Shown here piece after piece: positions 1-8,729 of a stretch of DNA of 64,000 nt. Made by a program: the position numbers and the translations under genes. The DNA lies in NCBI RefSeq assembly GCF_001428525.1, contig NZ_LMHW01000012.1, forward strand, positions 186,114-250,113. Reading direction: 5' to 3'. The notes beneath the pieces are model-generated. The model saw nothing but the letters and a program-made list of their open reading frames with translations, was not told the DNA's origin and made no database searches. This DNA is from Flavobacterium sp. Root186 (lineage in GTDB: Bacteria > Bacteroidota > Bacteroidia > Flavobacteriales > Flavobacteriaceae). How positions within the stretch are numbered: position 1 is the stretch's first letter; each line of letters opens with the position of its first letter.

Positions 1-92
1 AATTCGTTTGGCGTAATAAAAGGGTCGAAGAGAAGATGCTTTCCATTTGCAAAAACAGAAAAACAAGAATGTCCGTAATAAGTTAATTTCAT
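1..92 (-). CDS. UPF0173 metal-dependent hydrolase, N-terminal fragment
   Basis: This is a gene cut by the window edge; only about 30 codons are visible, starting from an ATG at 92 on the minus strand. The visible protein begins MKLTYYGHSCFSVF and continues through LLFDPFIT. That is the usual amino-terminal strand pattern of the UPF0173 group of metallo-beta-lactamase-fold hydrolases, which have the TYYGHS start and a DPF/DPW segment. The metal-binding HxHxDH motif would lie outside the window. The family call rests on this short match only. The substrate of the family is not established. Confidence 0.7.
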   Translation of the reverse strand, partial: MKLTYYGHSCFSVFANGKHLLFDPFITPNE

Positions 93-175
93 GATATATA
101 GATTTTAGAATTGATAACAGTTAAGTTGATTAATATCCAAAAAATATACCAGCAGAATTTATACTCAATATGTCA

Positions 176-922
176 TTATTCTTCGAATACTTTTTCAGTA
201 TCAACAGGATTGTTTTCCTGATATAGTTTTTGCCCAATTTTGCCCTGATCACCTAATGCGCGCCCTTTTATAAGCCAAGCGGTTCCAAACGCAAAAAGAC
301 CCAGCGCTTCAAGAACCAGAGTAGAATAAGTAAACAGTTTTAAATTTTCTGAAACCGGAACTAAAATCACAGAAATCAAAATAATATAACCGCAGGTTCT
401 GTAAATATTATTTTCGTTTAAAATGCTTTTAGGTGTTTTGATATATTTTTCCTGAGTAATTGTAAAAACATTAATAGCAAGCAAAGCTAATATCAAAAAA
501 AGCACCGCTGCAAAACCATAGTGCAGCCAGCCGAGCCATTTTTCGGTTAACGGAATTATGGTGTAGATTTTTTGTGAAATATTTTCGGGATTTGTGGGAA
601 CGAGTGCAACACCAATTGCCATAATTCCTGCAATATTGGTGAGTAAATTATCGTTTTTTAAAATTGATTTATTTCCGTGGCCTTTATACCGAATCAAAAA
701 TAAACCTACGGCGCATAAAGTTCCGGTAAAAATTTCCCTTAAATTGGTATAGTAATAATCGCTGACAGAAGGCTGGATTTTGGTTTGAAAAAAGGGAATC
801 AAAGAAAATCCAACCAAAAATATAGGGAGTAAAAAACCTAAATAACCAATCGCCCGCCTGATTCTCCGGTACGTAAAAATATCATAATTTTCAATCTTTA
901 TTTCTTTAGTATTTATTTTCAT
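176..922 (-). CDS. Multi-pass membrane protein of unknown function
   Basis: The 248-residue protein has six hydrophobic segments long enough to span the membrane, at about residues 25-45, 62-80, 93-110, 130-152, 172-192 and 197-215. A conserved-looking SDYYYTNLREIFTG stretch lies between the first two. Short charged loops and the absence of a cleavable signal peptide point to an inner-membrane protein. I do not recognise a catalytic motif. It resembles small DUF998-like membrane proteins in layout, but that is only an impression. It lies 83 bp upstream, on the same strand, of the UPF0173 fragment. Confidence 0.6.
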   Translation of the reverse strand: MKINTKEIKIENYDIFTYRRIRRAIGYLGFLLPIFLVGFSLIPFFQTKIQPSVSDYYYTNLREIFTGTLCAVGLFLIRYKGHGNKSILKNDNLLTNIAGIMAIGVALVPTNPENISQKIYTIIPLTEKWLGWLHYGFAAVLFLILALLAINVFTITQEKYIKTPKSILNENNIYRTCGYIILISVILVPVSENLKLFTYSTLVLEALGLFAFGTAWLIKGRALGDQGKIGQKLYQENNPVDTEKVFEE

Positions 923-991
923 AACCTGAAGCTAAAGTTTTGAATTATAAAGATAAATTAATTTTGTAATGGATTTAAAGTCAGAGAATCG

Positions 992-1456
992 TTACTTTCT
1001 TGAAAACAGATTCTCTACAACCCAGGCCGGACCAATTAATAAAAACTGAAGATCCTTTAAGAATGAAGGTTTTTTGCCTTCGATATTATGTCCATAGAAT
1101 TGCCCAATCCAAGCGATTGCAAAAACGCCGATAGAGAATATCCATAACGGAAAAATCTGCCCGATATAATAATTAATAACTAAACAAATTCCTGAAAAAA
1201 TCGCAATTTTTACGGCCATTGAAACGGAAAGTCTAATGTAGAAAACAAGAACAAAAAGTAACACCACAAAAGCCCAATTTTCGATAATTGGCGCATTTAG
1301 TTTTAAAGTATTGGCAATAATACCGCTTGGAATACTCATTAATAATCCCACAATAGAAAAGTAAATTGCAGGAACACAAATATAATGTATGGCTTTGTTT
1401 TTTGGGTTTTGATGACTTACGGCATATTCTGCAAACCATTGATCTAATGTTCTCAT
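992..1456 (-). CDS. Mpo1-like (DUF962) membrane protein
   Basis: This 154-residue protein starts with RTLDQWFAEYAVSHQNPKNK followed by AIHYICVPAIYFS. That is the signature start of the DUF962 / Mpo1-like family: a histidine in SHxNPxNK and a second in HxxxVP. A third histidine pattern, FYGHNIEGKKPSF, is seen near residue 120 and also fits the family. Four hydrophobic segments follow one another. The yeast relative Mpo1 is an iron-dependent dioxygenase of 2-hydroxy fatty acids. A bacterial role in fatty-acid alpha-oxidation is inferred from the family only. Confidence 0.8.
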   Translation of the reverse strand: MRTLDQWFAEYAVSHQNPKNKAIHYICVPAIYFSIVGLLMSIPSGIIANTLKLNAPIIENWAFVVLLFVLVFYIRLSVSMAVKIAIFSGICLVINYYIGQIFPLWIFSIGVFAIAWIGQFYGHNIEGKKPSFLKDLQFLLIGPAWVVENLFSRK

Positions 1457-1502
1457 TGTTGTGGTTTTAAGGTTAGTTTACGTAAATCTAGTAAAATTTC
1501 CT

Positions 1503-2018
1503 TTAGGTTTTACCGTGCTGTATTTTCATAATTTCATCTATGATAGAAATGGCTTTTTGAAATGTTATTCCGTTTTCCTGATCAATAGTCAAAGGATGAT
1601 TTTCTTCGATCATTTTTATTTCAGGAATCAATCCTAACCCTTGCTCGATGGCAATACTTTTTAGTGAAATTGTTTTGCCATAAGTTGGCACATCAGTCTG
1701 CATCCATCCAAAATAAGGTTCCTGATGAATTCTATTAGGATCTTCCCATAAATCCATTCGCAGGCAGAAATTGTCTTCGCTTATGGTTGTCCAGACATTA
1801 AAAACTAAATTTTCGGGATAGTCAATTATTGGAATTGTTAATCTTCCGCGGTGAAAAAAATGTTCTTCATCGACATAACACCAGCTGCCGCCATATTCAA
1901 TTCGCTGTTCTCTTTCTTCGGGCGGAATAGCAAAATAGTAAGCTGGAAATTCATTGCCAAAACACAATGGTATTTCATCAAAAGTTTCTCCGCAGCAGGA
2001 ACATTTATAGCTGTACAT
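1503..2018 (-). CDS. DUF2199 domain protein
   Basis: The 171-residue soluble protein begins with a CxxC pair (YKCSCCGETFDEIPLCFG) and continues with FPAYYFAIPPEEREQR and GSWCYVDEEHFFHRGRL. These are the conserved blocks of DUF2199 proteins. The cysteine pair could bind zinc, but no second pair is obvious. There is no signal peptide or membrane segment. The function of the family is unknown. It is transcribed in the same direction as the genes on both sides, with gaps of about 30 to 50 bp, so co-transcription is possible. Confidence 0.75.
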   Translation of the reverse strand: MYSYKCSCCGETFDEIPLCFGNEFPAYYFAIPPEEREQRIEYGGSWCYVDEEHFFHRGRLTIPIIDYPENLVFNVWTTISEDNFCLRMDLWEDPNRIHQEPYFGWMQTDVPTYGKTISLKSIAIEQGLGLIPEIKMIEENHPLTIDQENGITFQKAISIIDEIMKIQHGKT

Positions 2019-2050
2019 TTTTGGTTTTTTAGGTAAAAATAATCTAAGAC

Positions 2051-3280
2051 TTATTTTTGATTGTATTCAAAAACGTTATCCCACAATTCATCGATTGTAA
2101 CAAGCGCTTCATTTAACGGAATAACTTCCCATTTTCCATTGGTTTCTATTCCTAAACCAATACTTTTTAATTTTAATAAAGCATCGTTTACATCAAAATC
2201 CAATTCGGTATTTAATTGAGAGACAAACCAAGATTCAATTTGATAATCCAGCTCCTCGGCAGTTAAAGGATTTTGACTTTTATTTAAAAAGGTATAAGCT
2301 AAAATAGTTTCTTTTAAGGCTTCTTCTTCAGATGAATTTAAAAGAGAATAAAAAGCACCGCTGTTGTTTCCGACATTTTTAAAATACAAACTGTCTGAAA
2401 GCATTTTAGAATATCTAATTTTCTTGTTTATGAAGTTATTGTATTGGCGGAAGCAGTAAGCAGCTAAAATTCCTAAAGCAATTAAACCTTGATTTAATGA
2501 GGTTTTACTGTTTAGTAAATCGATTGTTTCTCCGGTTTGATATGCATTGTACATGTTTATTAAGGCCGGAATTACTTTGGCGCTTAATAATGAAATACCT
2601 CCAAAAACTCCCGGAACCCAAAGTAATAATTTGTCTTTCAAAGACATTTTTGGAATTGCATTTGGAAAAATCGTTTCGAGGTCGTTTTTAGGAACACGCT
2701 TAAATATTTTTAAGGCTATAGATCCCGGATCAATTGGCATTTTTCCTAACTTGACTTTTTTCTGGGTCAAATAATCGGCGTCGCTGTAATTGAGATAAAT
2801 AAGAACACGATCATAATATTCGATTTCAACTTCTTTCTTCCAAAAATAATATTTCTTAACCGTTTCTTTTGCTTTATGGTGACCACGAACGTATAATTCG
2901 TAATCCTTAAAAGCATGAAAATCAATGGCAAGATTTAAACCTATTAAGTCTGATTCTGTGAAGGCTTCTTTTAAAGTTTCCTGATCGATTCTGTAATAAT
3001 TGCCCCGTTCTAAAACAGTAAGCAACGTTTCTTTAAAAACAGAAAAATTACTCTTGTCTATAAAACCTTCGCGTTCTTTTTCGCTTAAATCCGGATCATA
3101 GAGTGCGTAGTTTTGTTTTAAGTTTCGGTTAAGATTAAAAGATTCATAATGATAGTAATGCTCAATAATATCGAATAACTTTTTAAAATCATCAACTTTG
3201 TGTTTGTCATCAGCGAAAGCTGCAATTTGCTGTTCGAGTAAGAATTCTTTATTAAACGGAATATAATGTTCTCGTGCCAT
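2051..3280 (-). CDS. DUF3754 / TMEM143-like protein
   Basis: I place the start at the ATG at 3280, giving MAREHYIPFN and 409 residues. An in-frame ATG 60 bp further upstream adds a tail unlike the family. The amino-terminal half is soluble and charged. A segment GSIALKIFKRVPKNDLETIF leads into two hydrophobic stretches around residues 240-265 and 275-295. This layout, with a VPKNDLE-type block before the membrane segments, fits the DUF3754 family that includes mitochondrial TMEM143. Its biochemical role is unknown. Confidence 0.65.
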   Translation of the reverse strand: MAREHYIPFNKEFLLEQQIAAFADDKHKVDDFKKLFDIIEHYYHYESFNLNRNLKQNYALYDPDLSEKEREGFIDKSNFSVFKETLLTVLERGNYYRIDQETLKEAFTESDLIGLNLAIDFHAFKDYELYVRGHHKAKETVKKYYFWKKEVEIEYYDRVLIYLNYSDADYLTQKKVKLGKMPIDPGSIALKIFKRVPKNDLETIFPNAIPKMSLKDKLLLWVPGVFGGISLLSAKVIPALINMYNAYQTGETIDLLNSKTSLNQGLIALGILAAYCFRQYNNFINKKIRYSKMLSDSLYFKNVGNNSGAFYSLLNSSEEEALKETILAYTFLNKSQNPLTAEELDYQIESWFVSQLNTELDFDVNDALLKLKSIGLGIETNGKWEVIPLNEALVTIDELWDNVFEYNQK

Positions 3281-3665
3281 ATCGATCCTGGGCTTTAATT
3301 TGTTTTTTGGCGTGGAAGCGCAAAGGTACAAAGGTTGCAAATAATTCAGCAGTTGATTATTGCTAAAAGATATATAAAATTAGAATGCTTTGGTAGACAG
3401 GTTTATAGAAGCTTTACGGGTTTGTCTATTAGTAAAAACAAAAGCCGTAAAGATATTTCTTTACGGCTTAGTTTCTTAGAGAAATACATTAGATTATGCC
3501 AGGATCAGCTGCATAACTAATATTGTAAATAATGTTTGATGGTTCATTGCATTAACCTAAATACAGGGAGTAGGATTTTTATTTAAAGCTTTTGTCTGCT
3601 CTCAGAGAAAAGTTCTGCTGCTCTTTTTGGTAATTTTGATCCAAATATTTTAATGTGATATAATT
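3281..3665. other. Intergenic region with minus-strand terminator
   Basis: This 385 bp gap between two minus-strand genes contains the terminator hairpin at 3442-3469. The rest is AT-rich sequence in which I see no gene or further structure. Confidence 0.6.
3442..3469 (-). terminator. Rho-independent terminator
   Basis: A perfect 12 bp stem (core GCCGTAAAGA) with loop TATT is followed, on the minus strand, by TTTTGTTTTT. It lies downstream of the small minus-strand gene that ends at 3666. Confidence 0.75.
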
Positions 3666-3896
3666 TTATTTATTGCTGTCTTTTTCTTTTTTTAATCTAT
3701 TGACCTGACTCTCTCTCACGATTTTGTATTCGTTGTCAAGCCTCTTATATTCTGCTTTAATTAGATCGCAATTAATGCCTACACGATCCCCTCGAATCGA
3801 TTTACGAATATAATCGTAAGAATAACCGTGTTTTTCTTTAATAATCTTTAACACATCTTGATTGTAACTTGGCTTAGATTTTATATTTTTGCTCAT
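3666..3896 (-). CDS. Small basic protein, divergent from XRE regulator
   Basis: The 76-residue basic protein contains the block IIKEKHGYSYDYIRKSIRGDR followed later by IKAEYKRLDNEY (shown here in parts). It looks like a compact helix-turn-helix with a GYSxDYIRKSxRGDR recognition region. Similar small proteins are common in Flavobacteriia, some in prophage-like settings. It faces away from the XRE regulator gene across a 95 bp shared control region. This layout is typical of a repressor and its divergent target. A DNA-binding role is inferred, not shown. Confidence 0.55.
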   Translation of the reverse strand: MSKNIKSKPSYNQDVLKIIKEKHGYSYDYIRKSIRGDRVGINCDLIKAEYKRLDNEYKIVRESQVNRLKKEKDSNK

Positions 3897-3930
3897 TGCT
3901 TAATTTGTATTAAAAGTAAGACAAATATAG

Positions 3931-3944
3931 TAAGATATTTCTTA
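3931..3944. promoter_or_regulatory. Candidate operator between divergent genes
   Basis: The perfect inverted repeat TAAGA-TATT-TCTTA lies in the 95 bp divergent interval. A further AGTAAGA half-site lies just to its left. The position between an XRE regulator and a small divergent gene makes it a candidate binding site for the regulator. Confidence 0.4.
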
Positions 3945-3991
3945 ATAATGAGTATGAATTAGATTATTTCTATAAATAAAAATGACGTATT

Positions 3992-4384
3992 ATGACAGAA
4001 AATACTATAAATAGGATCAAACAGTATTTAGATTATAAAGGCATTAGAGTGGGTGCCTTTGAAAAAGTGGTGGGTATGTCTAACGGTTCTTTTGCGAGCC
4101 AGTTAAAGCATAATAAAACGATAGGTGTAGATAAGTTAGAAAATATCTTAAAAAAATACACGGATATTGATGTAGAATGGCTTTTAACCGGTGAAGGGGA
4201 TATGATTAAATTAAATACCCTACGTGAAAGTGGAGAGGTTTATAAAAAGACTGAAAAAGTTACAGAACACGAAATTAATTACAAAGAACTGGCTGAAGCC
4301 CGAAAAGAAACAATCGAAAGTCTGAGAAAAATTATTCAGCACCAAGATGAACAAATTGCTTTTTTTAAACAAAAAAAACAATAA
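3992..4384 (+). CDS. XRE-family helix-turn-helix regulator
   Basis: The 130-residue protein has an amino-terminal helix-turn-helix of the XRE/Cro type at about residues 5-70. It includes VGMSNGSFASQLKHNKTIGV, then a KLENILKKY helix and the WLLTGEGDM ending typical of Bacteroidota phage-repressor-like regulators. A carboxy-terminal coiled coil (residues 90-130) probably drives dimerisation. It probably represses itself and the divergent small gene through the site at 3931-3944. A decayed copy of this gene lies at 18012-18290. Confidence 0.8.
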   Translation: MTENTINRIKQYLDYKGIRVGAFEKVVGMSNGSFASQLKHNKTIGVDKLENILKKYTDIDVEWLLTGEGDMIKLNTLRESGEVYKKTEKVTEHEINYKELAEARKETIESLRKIIQHQDEQIAFFKQKKQ

Positions 4385-4404
4385 AATTGAAGTATTAATA
4401 AAGG

Positions 4405-4453
4405 AAAAAGTGAGATTTCTAACCGTTACCAGCGATATGAAATCTCACTTTTT
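4405..4453 (+). terminator. Terminator of the XRE regulator gene
   Basis: A 15 bp perfect stem (AAAAAGTGAGATTTC with its complement) with a 19-nt loop ends in a T run. It lies 20 bp after the XRE stop codon. Confidence 0.75.
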
Positions 4454-4589
4454 GATTCAAAAAAAATGACAAAATTTACAAGTTTCCTTGCGGAAGACTA
4501 TATTCTAAAAGAAAAAATTATTCACAGCAATTTTACTACTTATTAAAATTCTGGCAATGCGTATTTATACCTGTTTTTAGTTTTTTTGA

Positions 4590-4626
4590 GGTTTAAAGGA
4601 GCAGAGGCTCAAAGGGACAAAGGTGC
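4590..4626. repeat. Simple flavobacterial intergenic repeat
   Basis: A run of AGG/CAAAGG words (GGTTTAAAGGAGCAGAGG, then CTCAAAGGGACAAAGG) occupies the space between convergent genes. Such loosely periodic word repeats are common between Flavobacterium genes. Confidence 0.4.
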
Positions 4627-4639
4627 TCTGAATTCTGGA

Positions 4640-5107
4640 TTAATTGAGTTCTGATTTTTTTAACTCGATTATCTGCTGAATGTATTGTATTAGGTTTTCT
4701 CTTTCTATCGAAAATAGGGCATTTTCACTTTCTGTACGAAGGTATAAATCTGCAATAGTTTCGGCATCCATATTTTTATTTAGGAAATGATCCTGGACAT
4801 ATTTTATAAGATTTTCTAAAAAAAGTTCTTTTTGTCTTCCTTTTTCCAGAGTTTCTTCATCACCATTCTTTATTTTTTCAATCTCAGATTCCGGCAAATC
4901 AATAGTGAGGTAAGTTATATCTACGGGAACTTTTGAAAGCATTTCCTGAGTAGTTTTTCCAGAACCATTGCAGTAGGCGCAGGGAGCCGGGACCCATTTT
5001 AATTGTTTGTTTAAACGCCTGATATCATCCCAATCGACAAAACCTTTCCCAAGACATCTGGGGCATTCTAAATCTGATTTTTTAAATAGGAAATTGAAGA
5101 TGGACAT
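4640..5107 (-). CDS. Protein with DnaJ-type zinc-binding motifs
   Basis: The 155-residue protein carries CPRCLGKGF near residue 15 and CAYCNGSGK near residue 45. These are the paired CxxCxGxG motifs of DnaJ-type zinc fingers. There is no J domain, so it is not a DnaJ co-chaperone itself. The rest is helical and acidic, without signal peptide or membrane segments. The two CxxCxGxG pairs would form one zinc centre. I do not recognise a named family. It lies about 60 bp upstream of the next minus-strand gene. Confidence 0.55.
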   Translation of the reverse strand: MSIFNFLFKKSDLECPRCLGKGFVDWDDIRRLNKQLKWVPAPCAYCNGSGKTTQEMLSKVPVDITYLTIDLPESEIEKIKNGDEETLEKGRQKELFLENLIKYVQDHFLNKNMDAETIADLYLRTESENALFSIERENLIQYIQQIIELKKSELN

Positions 5108-5167
5108 TTTCTAACAAATTATATTAACATTTCTTAGATCGCTAAGGTAATTATTTATGTAAGAAAA

Positions 5168-5653
5168 TTATTTTGAATGGCGATTTTTTTTGAAAGAAGA
5201 AAATTTATCTGGATCAATTGCCTCTGGAAAATAGTTTTTAAATTTATCAGACAGGCTTTTGTCTTTAAATTTTATAATAGAATATGAACTGTCAAAAGCA
5301 ATAATTTCAATTATGGAGTTTTCAATTTGAAAGTTTCCATTTTCCCAAATTAGATCATTTCCTTCAACAAAAGGCAGATTGTTTTCATCAAAAGATATTT
5401 GTTCGTTTTTTGAAAAACCAGATACAAAGCCCCAAATTAATTGTGTATTAGAATTCAGGATTTCGCGAAATTCCTCACTCGTTAAAACAAAAAAATCTTT
5501 TTCGTGATGTATTGGAAGTATTTTATCTGATATAAATTCGAAATCACTTATTAACCAGTTAAACGATTCTATTTCTGATGAAATTGGTTTTAATAATTCT
5601 TTTAAGTTGGTGTGGAAATCTAGTTTATCTGTGTGGTGAATTATCCAATTCAT
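5168..5653 (-). CDS. Hypothetical soluble protein
   Basis: The 161-residue protein is acidic and rich in aromatic residues, with no signal peptide, membrane segment or recognisable motif. It begins MNWIIHHTDKLDFHTNLKEL and contains YSIIKFKDKSLSDKFKNYFP near its end. The composition, with mixed strands and many acidic residues, resembles contact-dependent immunity proteins or DUF2691-like proteins, but I cannot support either. It ends 60 bp before the DnaJ-finger gene and starts 7 bp after the TonB-domain gene stops, so the genes may be co-transcribed. Confidence 0.5.
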   Translation of the reverse strand: MNWIIHHTDKLDFHTNLKELLKPISSEIESFNWLISDFEFISDKILPIHHEKDFFVLTSEEFREILNSNTQLIWGFVSGFSKNEQISFDENNLPFVEGNDLIWENGNFQIENSIIEIIAFDSSYSIIKFKDKSLSDKFKNYFPEAIDPDKFSSFKKNRHSK

Positions 5654-5660
5654 TTATTAA

Positions 5661-6113
5661 TTATTTAGCCTGAAAAGGTAATATATAAGAGCTTCTTACG
5701 ATTCTGTTATTTTGTTTTGCGGGATTCCATTTCATTGCTTTAAGCGCTTTGGTAAATTCTTTTGTTAATTCAGGGCTGTTACTTCTTAAAACTTTAATGT
5801 CGCTTAAACGCCCGTTTTTTTCTATTATGAACTGAGCAAATACTTTTTGAGAACCTTGTTGTTCGAGTATTTCTTTACTGATTTTAATTTTCTTTTCGAG
5901 AAAAGCAAAAATAGCTTTTTCACCACCCGGATATTCAGGATTTACTTCAACTTTTCCAGCAATGAATACTTCTTTGTCATAATCAATTACGACCTGATTT
6001 ATTTTTTCATAGTCGTCAACGGTTTTGGTTTCTTCGCGATTTACCTGGTTTTCGGTTTGGGCAAATGAAATTGTGGTGATTAAAAGTGTGAATAGTAGGA
6101 TTAGGTTTTTCAT
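5661..6113 (-). CDS. Exported TonB C-terminal domain protein
   Basis: The 150-residue protein has a cleavable signal peptide (MKNLILLFTLLITTISFAQ). A TonB carboxy-terminal domain follows at about residues 55-150, with the Bacteroidota block NPEYPGGEKAIFAFL and FAQFIIEKNGRLSDIKVLRS. TonB proteins normally keep an amino-terminal membrane anchor and a proline-rich arm. Here both are missing, so this is probably a free periplasmic TonB-like domain. Its partner, perhaps an outer-membrane receptor or periplasmic complex, is unknown. It lies upstream of the hypothetical gene ending at 5168, 7 bp away. Confidence 0.75.
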   Translation of the reverse strand: MKNLILLFTLLITTISFAQTENQVNREETKTVDDYEKINQVVIDYDKEVFIAGKVEVNPEYPGGEKAIFAFLEKKIKISKEILEQQGSQKVFAQFIIEKNGRLSDIKVLRSNSPELTKEFTKALKAMKWNPAKQNNRIVRSSYILPFQAK

Positions 6114-6248
6114 TTTTTTTAGATTTTGGGGTTGTTTTTTGGTAATGCTAATGTAAAGATTTTGTGTTTTTGGAGAAGTTTTTTGTGAATAAAAAAAGCT
6201 GCGAGAATTTTTTGTTCTGCAGCTTTTGTGTGTGTTTTATTTTTGAAG

Positions 6249-8729
6249 TTATTTCGATTTCGTGTAGAAATTAAGTATTGGTATATCTACAACAAATGCA
6301 ATGCTTAGTCTGGAATAACTATTACTATAAGTGTTCTCGGCAGCGGTTACTTTTCTTAATAATGGACCTACCTGATAACCAAGATTAACAGACAATGGTG
6401 ATTTCGGGATACCAAACGAATAAAATATACCTGGAGAAATAATATCTTTTAGTTCTATTTTGGGAGCAGATTCTGTTACATCATCTTGAAAACGGAATGC
6501 TGTAATTGCGCCAAGATCTATTATTGATAGAAAGACAGTATGTGACCAATGACCTTTATATTTCTTTAAACTAGATAATGGAAGAACTTTTTGTTTTCCA
6601 TAGCTTATTGAAATACCTATAGGCGCAGTTACACCATAAGTGCCTTTATAGCAGTTATCTAATCCTTTAATTTTCTCGCCTCCATAAAATAAACCACAAT
6701 AGGCATTAAGTGCTACATTAAACATAGTTTCACGTTTAATTCGGGCTGAGCCTGTTGGTAAAGCAAATGCTTCTATTGCTTCTTCAACTTGCTGTGAATT
6801 TTTAGCTTGCGTTACTGTGGCCATGAAAGTACCATATTTGAAAAATGCGGCATATTTACTTTTATAGTTTGCATCAATATATTCATCTACTTTTAATTGA
6901 GAATCAAGTAATTCTTTCTTAGCTTGTATAAATTCACTTTTTTTATCTTTATTATTAATGAGACTGTTTACAGTTTTAGTTTTAGCTTCTAAATCGTCAC
7001 TTAATCTTTGTAAGTTTTTATCATCTTTACCATAAATTTCAGATGATAAGTTATAAAGCTCTGCAATATTTACTATGGCCGATGTATAGTTTCTTCTATT
7101 AACATCAATTGCGGCATCAGCAGCAGTTTGTGCCATATCAAAGTAACGGTTTGAGTCATCTTTAATATTTATGTTGAGTATAGGAAAATGTGGCAATGTT
7201 TTAATTTTAACCGTTTTTCTCATTAAATCGAGAGTATTTGAGATAATGCTATAATATTTTTCAAATTTTAGAGAGTCATTTTTAATTGAAGGAAGTTCTT
7301 TGATTTTTAGATCTATTGATTGTGTTTTTTGAGCAATTTCTTTTACGAAAATTCTGTAAGAATCAATACTTTTCTGCAAATTAGCTGCATCATTAATAAT
7401 TTTATATAATTTCTCATCTCCGTTATCTTTTTTCTGAAAAATAATATTGTCCAATCTAGCTTGTTCAACTAGTAATCCTAAGTAGAGTTTTAATAAATCA
7501 TCGTTTTGAAAAAGTTTTTTAATTTCTGAATAATCAACCCAATATGTATTTTCCCCATTTGAATTTCTAAATGATTTGCTGAATAACTTTATGGTTTTAA
7601 ATGTAGCGCGGTAGTTTTTATTAATCGAAGCGTCTGCCCATTCTTCATCTGGGAAATCTTCTATAATTATTCCGGGGTTCGTGCCATTTTTAATTTGATC
7701 AGCCAGATAAAAACTTGATAACAATGAAGCTTTTAATTCTAAATGTTTATCAAAGAAGTCAGGATTATTGTCAATAATTGTTGGTAGATTTTCAGGTAAA
7801 TTTGATAGATCGAATTCAAAAGCCTCTCTTAAGGTTTGAATATAAGCTTTGAACATATATATATCTTTATCGATAACATTCAAAGATTTGTAAGTTTGAG
7901 GGAAAACGGTTTGAATACTAGGGATACTATCTAATTCTTTTTTAAATTTTTCAAAAAAGGCAATGCTCAATTCTTCTTTGGTACGTTTTACTATGAATTT
8001 AGCAAATCCATCAGCTATTTTAGTAACATCAAGTCCTCCAATTGAAGAAGCATTTTTTATTATTGATTCTGATAAATTACTACCAGATTGGGATGTTATA
8101 ATTCCTTTGGAAACTATTTTTTTTGATTCAAAATAATTAAGTATAAAGTTATTGTCCTTAAATTCTGTTGATAAATTGAGCTCATTTATTGTAACTTTTT
8201 TATACGATGATAAAATGTCTAAAATCATTTTCCCATCATTTTTTTCTACTGATTTCTGTAGTAACAAAGCATCTTGAAAAGCATAACCAGATATTTCTGT
8301 GGAAGTATTATTATTATTATTATTATTATTATCAGGTTTTGGACTAACCTTAGTGATGTCAATTGTAATTTCATTAGCAATTAATGACTGATCTTTTTGA
8401 ACACTAAGTCGAAGATTAGGACTTTGTTGTCCTAAGATTTCTTTAGTTATTTTAAAGTTATTACTACCCGAAGTTCGAATGATTTGATCGACTGTTTTCC
8501 ATTTACTAACAGTGGTATCATAATATTGATAGGTATAATCATTGACATTATCTAATTCAAAAATTACAATTAGATCCTTGTCGTTAGGAATAGCAGTACT
8601 TTGTGTTTTCCATTTATTTTCCTCAAGACGAAATTTAATGTCGGTAGATTGAGCATTAATTTTTGGAATAAAGAAAATAATTAAACAAAGAGTAACAATA
8701 ATTTTTTTAAATTGTAATAATGGTTTCAT
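6249..8729 (-). CDS. Large exported protein with barrel-like C-terminus
   Basis: The 826-residue protein starts with a signal peptide (about 26 residues, ending INAQ). After a strand-rich region of about 110 residues, a linker of eight asparagines precedes a long helical middle (about 140-660). The carboxy-terminal 170 residues alternate polar and hydrophobic residues with glycines (YCGLFYGGEKIKG, IGISISYGKQ, NLGYQVGPLLRK), as in an outer-membrane barrel or a strand-rich anchor. I do not recognise the family. Its start overlaps the protease stop codon by four bases (ATGA), so the two are translationally coupled and probably act together. Confidence 0.6.
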   Translation of the reverse strand: MKPLLQFKKIIVTLCLIIFFIPKINAQSTDIKFRLEENKWKTQSTAIPNDKDLIVIFELDNVNDYTYQYYDTTVSKWKTVDQIIRTSGSNNFKITKEILGQQSPNLRLSVQKDQSLIANEITIDITKVSPKPDNNNNNNNNTSTEISGYAFQDALLLQKSVEKNDGKMILDILSSYKKVTINELNLSTEFKDNNFILNYFESKKIVSKGIITSQSGSNLSESIIKNASSIGGLDVTKIADGFAKFIVKRTKEELSIAFFEKFKKELDSIPSIQTVFPQTYKSLNVIDKDIYMFKAYIQTLREAFEFDLSNLPENLPTIIDNNPDFFDKHLELKASLLSSFYLADQIKNGTNPGIIIEDFPDEEWADASINKNYRATFKTIKLFSKSFRNSNGENTYWVDYSEIKKLFQNDDLLKLYLGLLVEQARLDNIIFQKKDNGDEKLYKIINDAANLQKSIDSYRIFVKEIAQKTQSIDLKIKELPSIKNDSLKFEKYYSIISNTLDLMRKTVKIKTLPHFPILNINIKDDSNRYFDMAQTAADAAIDVNRRNYTSAIVNIAELYNLSSEIYGKDDKNLQRLSDDLEAKTKTVNSLINNKDKKSEFIQAKKELLDSQLKVDEYIDANYKSKYAAFFKYGTFMATVTQAKNSQQVEEAIEAFALPTGSARIKRETMFNVALNAYCGLFYGGEKIKGLDNCYKGTYGVTAPIGISISYGKQKVLPLSSLKKYKGHWSHTVFLSIIDLGAITAFRFQDDVTESAPKIELKDIISPGIFYSFGIPKSPLSVNLGYQVGPLLRKVTAAENTYSNSYSRLSIAFVVDIPILNFYTKSK
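8307..8330. repeat. (ATT)8 microsatellite encoding poly-asparagine
   Basis: Eight identical trinucleotides (AAT on the coding strand) encode eight asparagines in the linker of the 826-residue protein. Because the unit is three bases, length changes would keep the frame. Confidence 0.95.

Noticed and set aside
3666..4384. Prophage
   Set aside because: Only a regulator and a small protein are present; no integrase, structural or lysis gene lies near.
4559..4570. Third copy of the 86 bp upstream element
   Set aside because: Only the short word GCGTATTTATAC is shared, and it lies downstream of genes on both sides.
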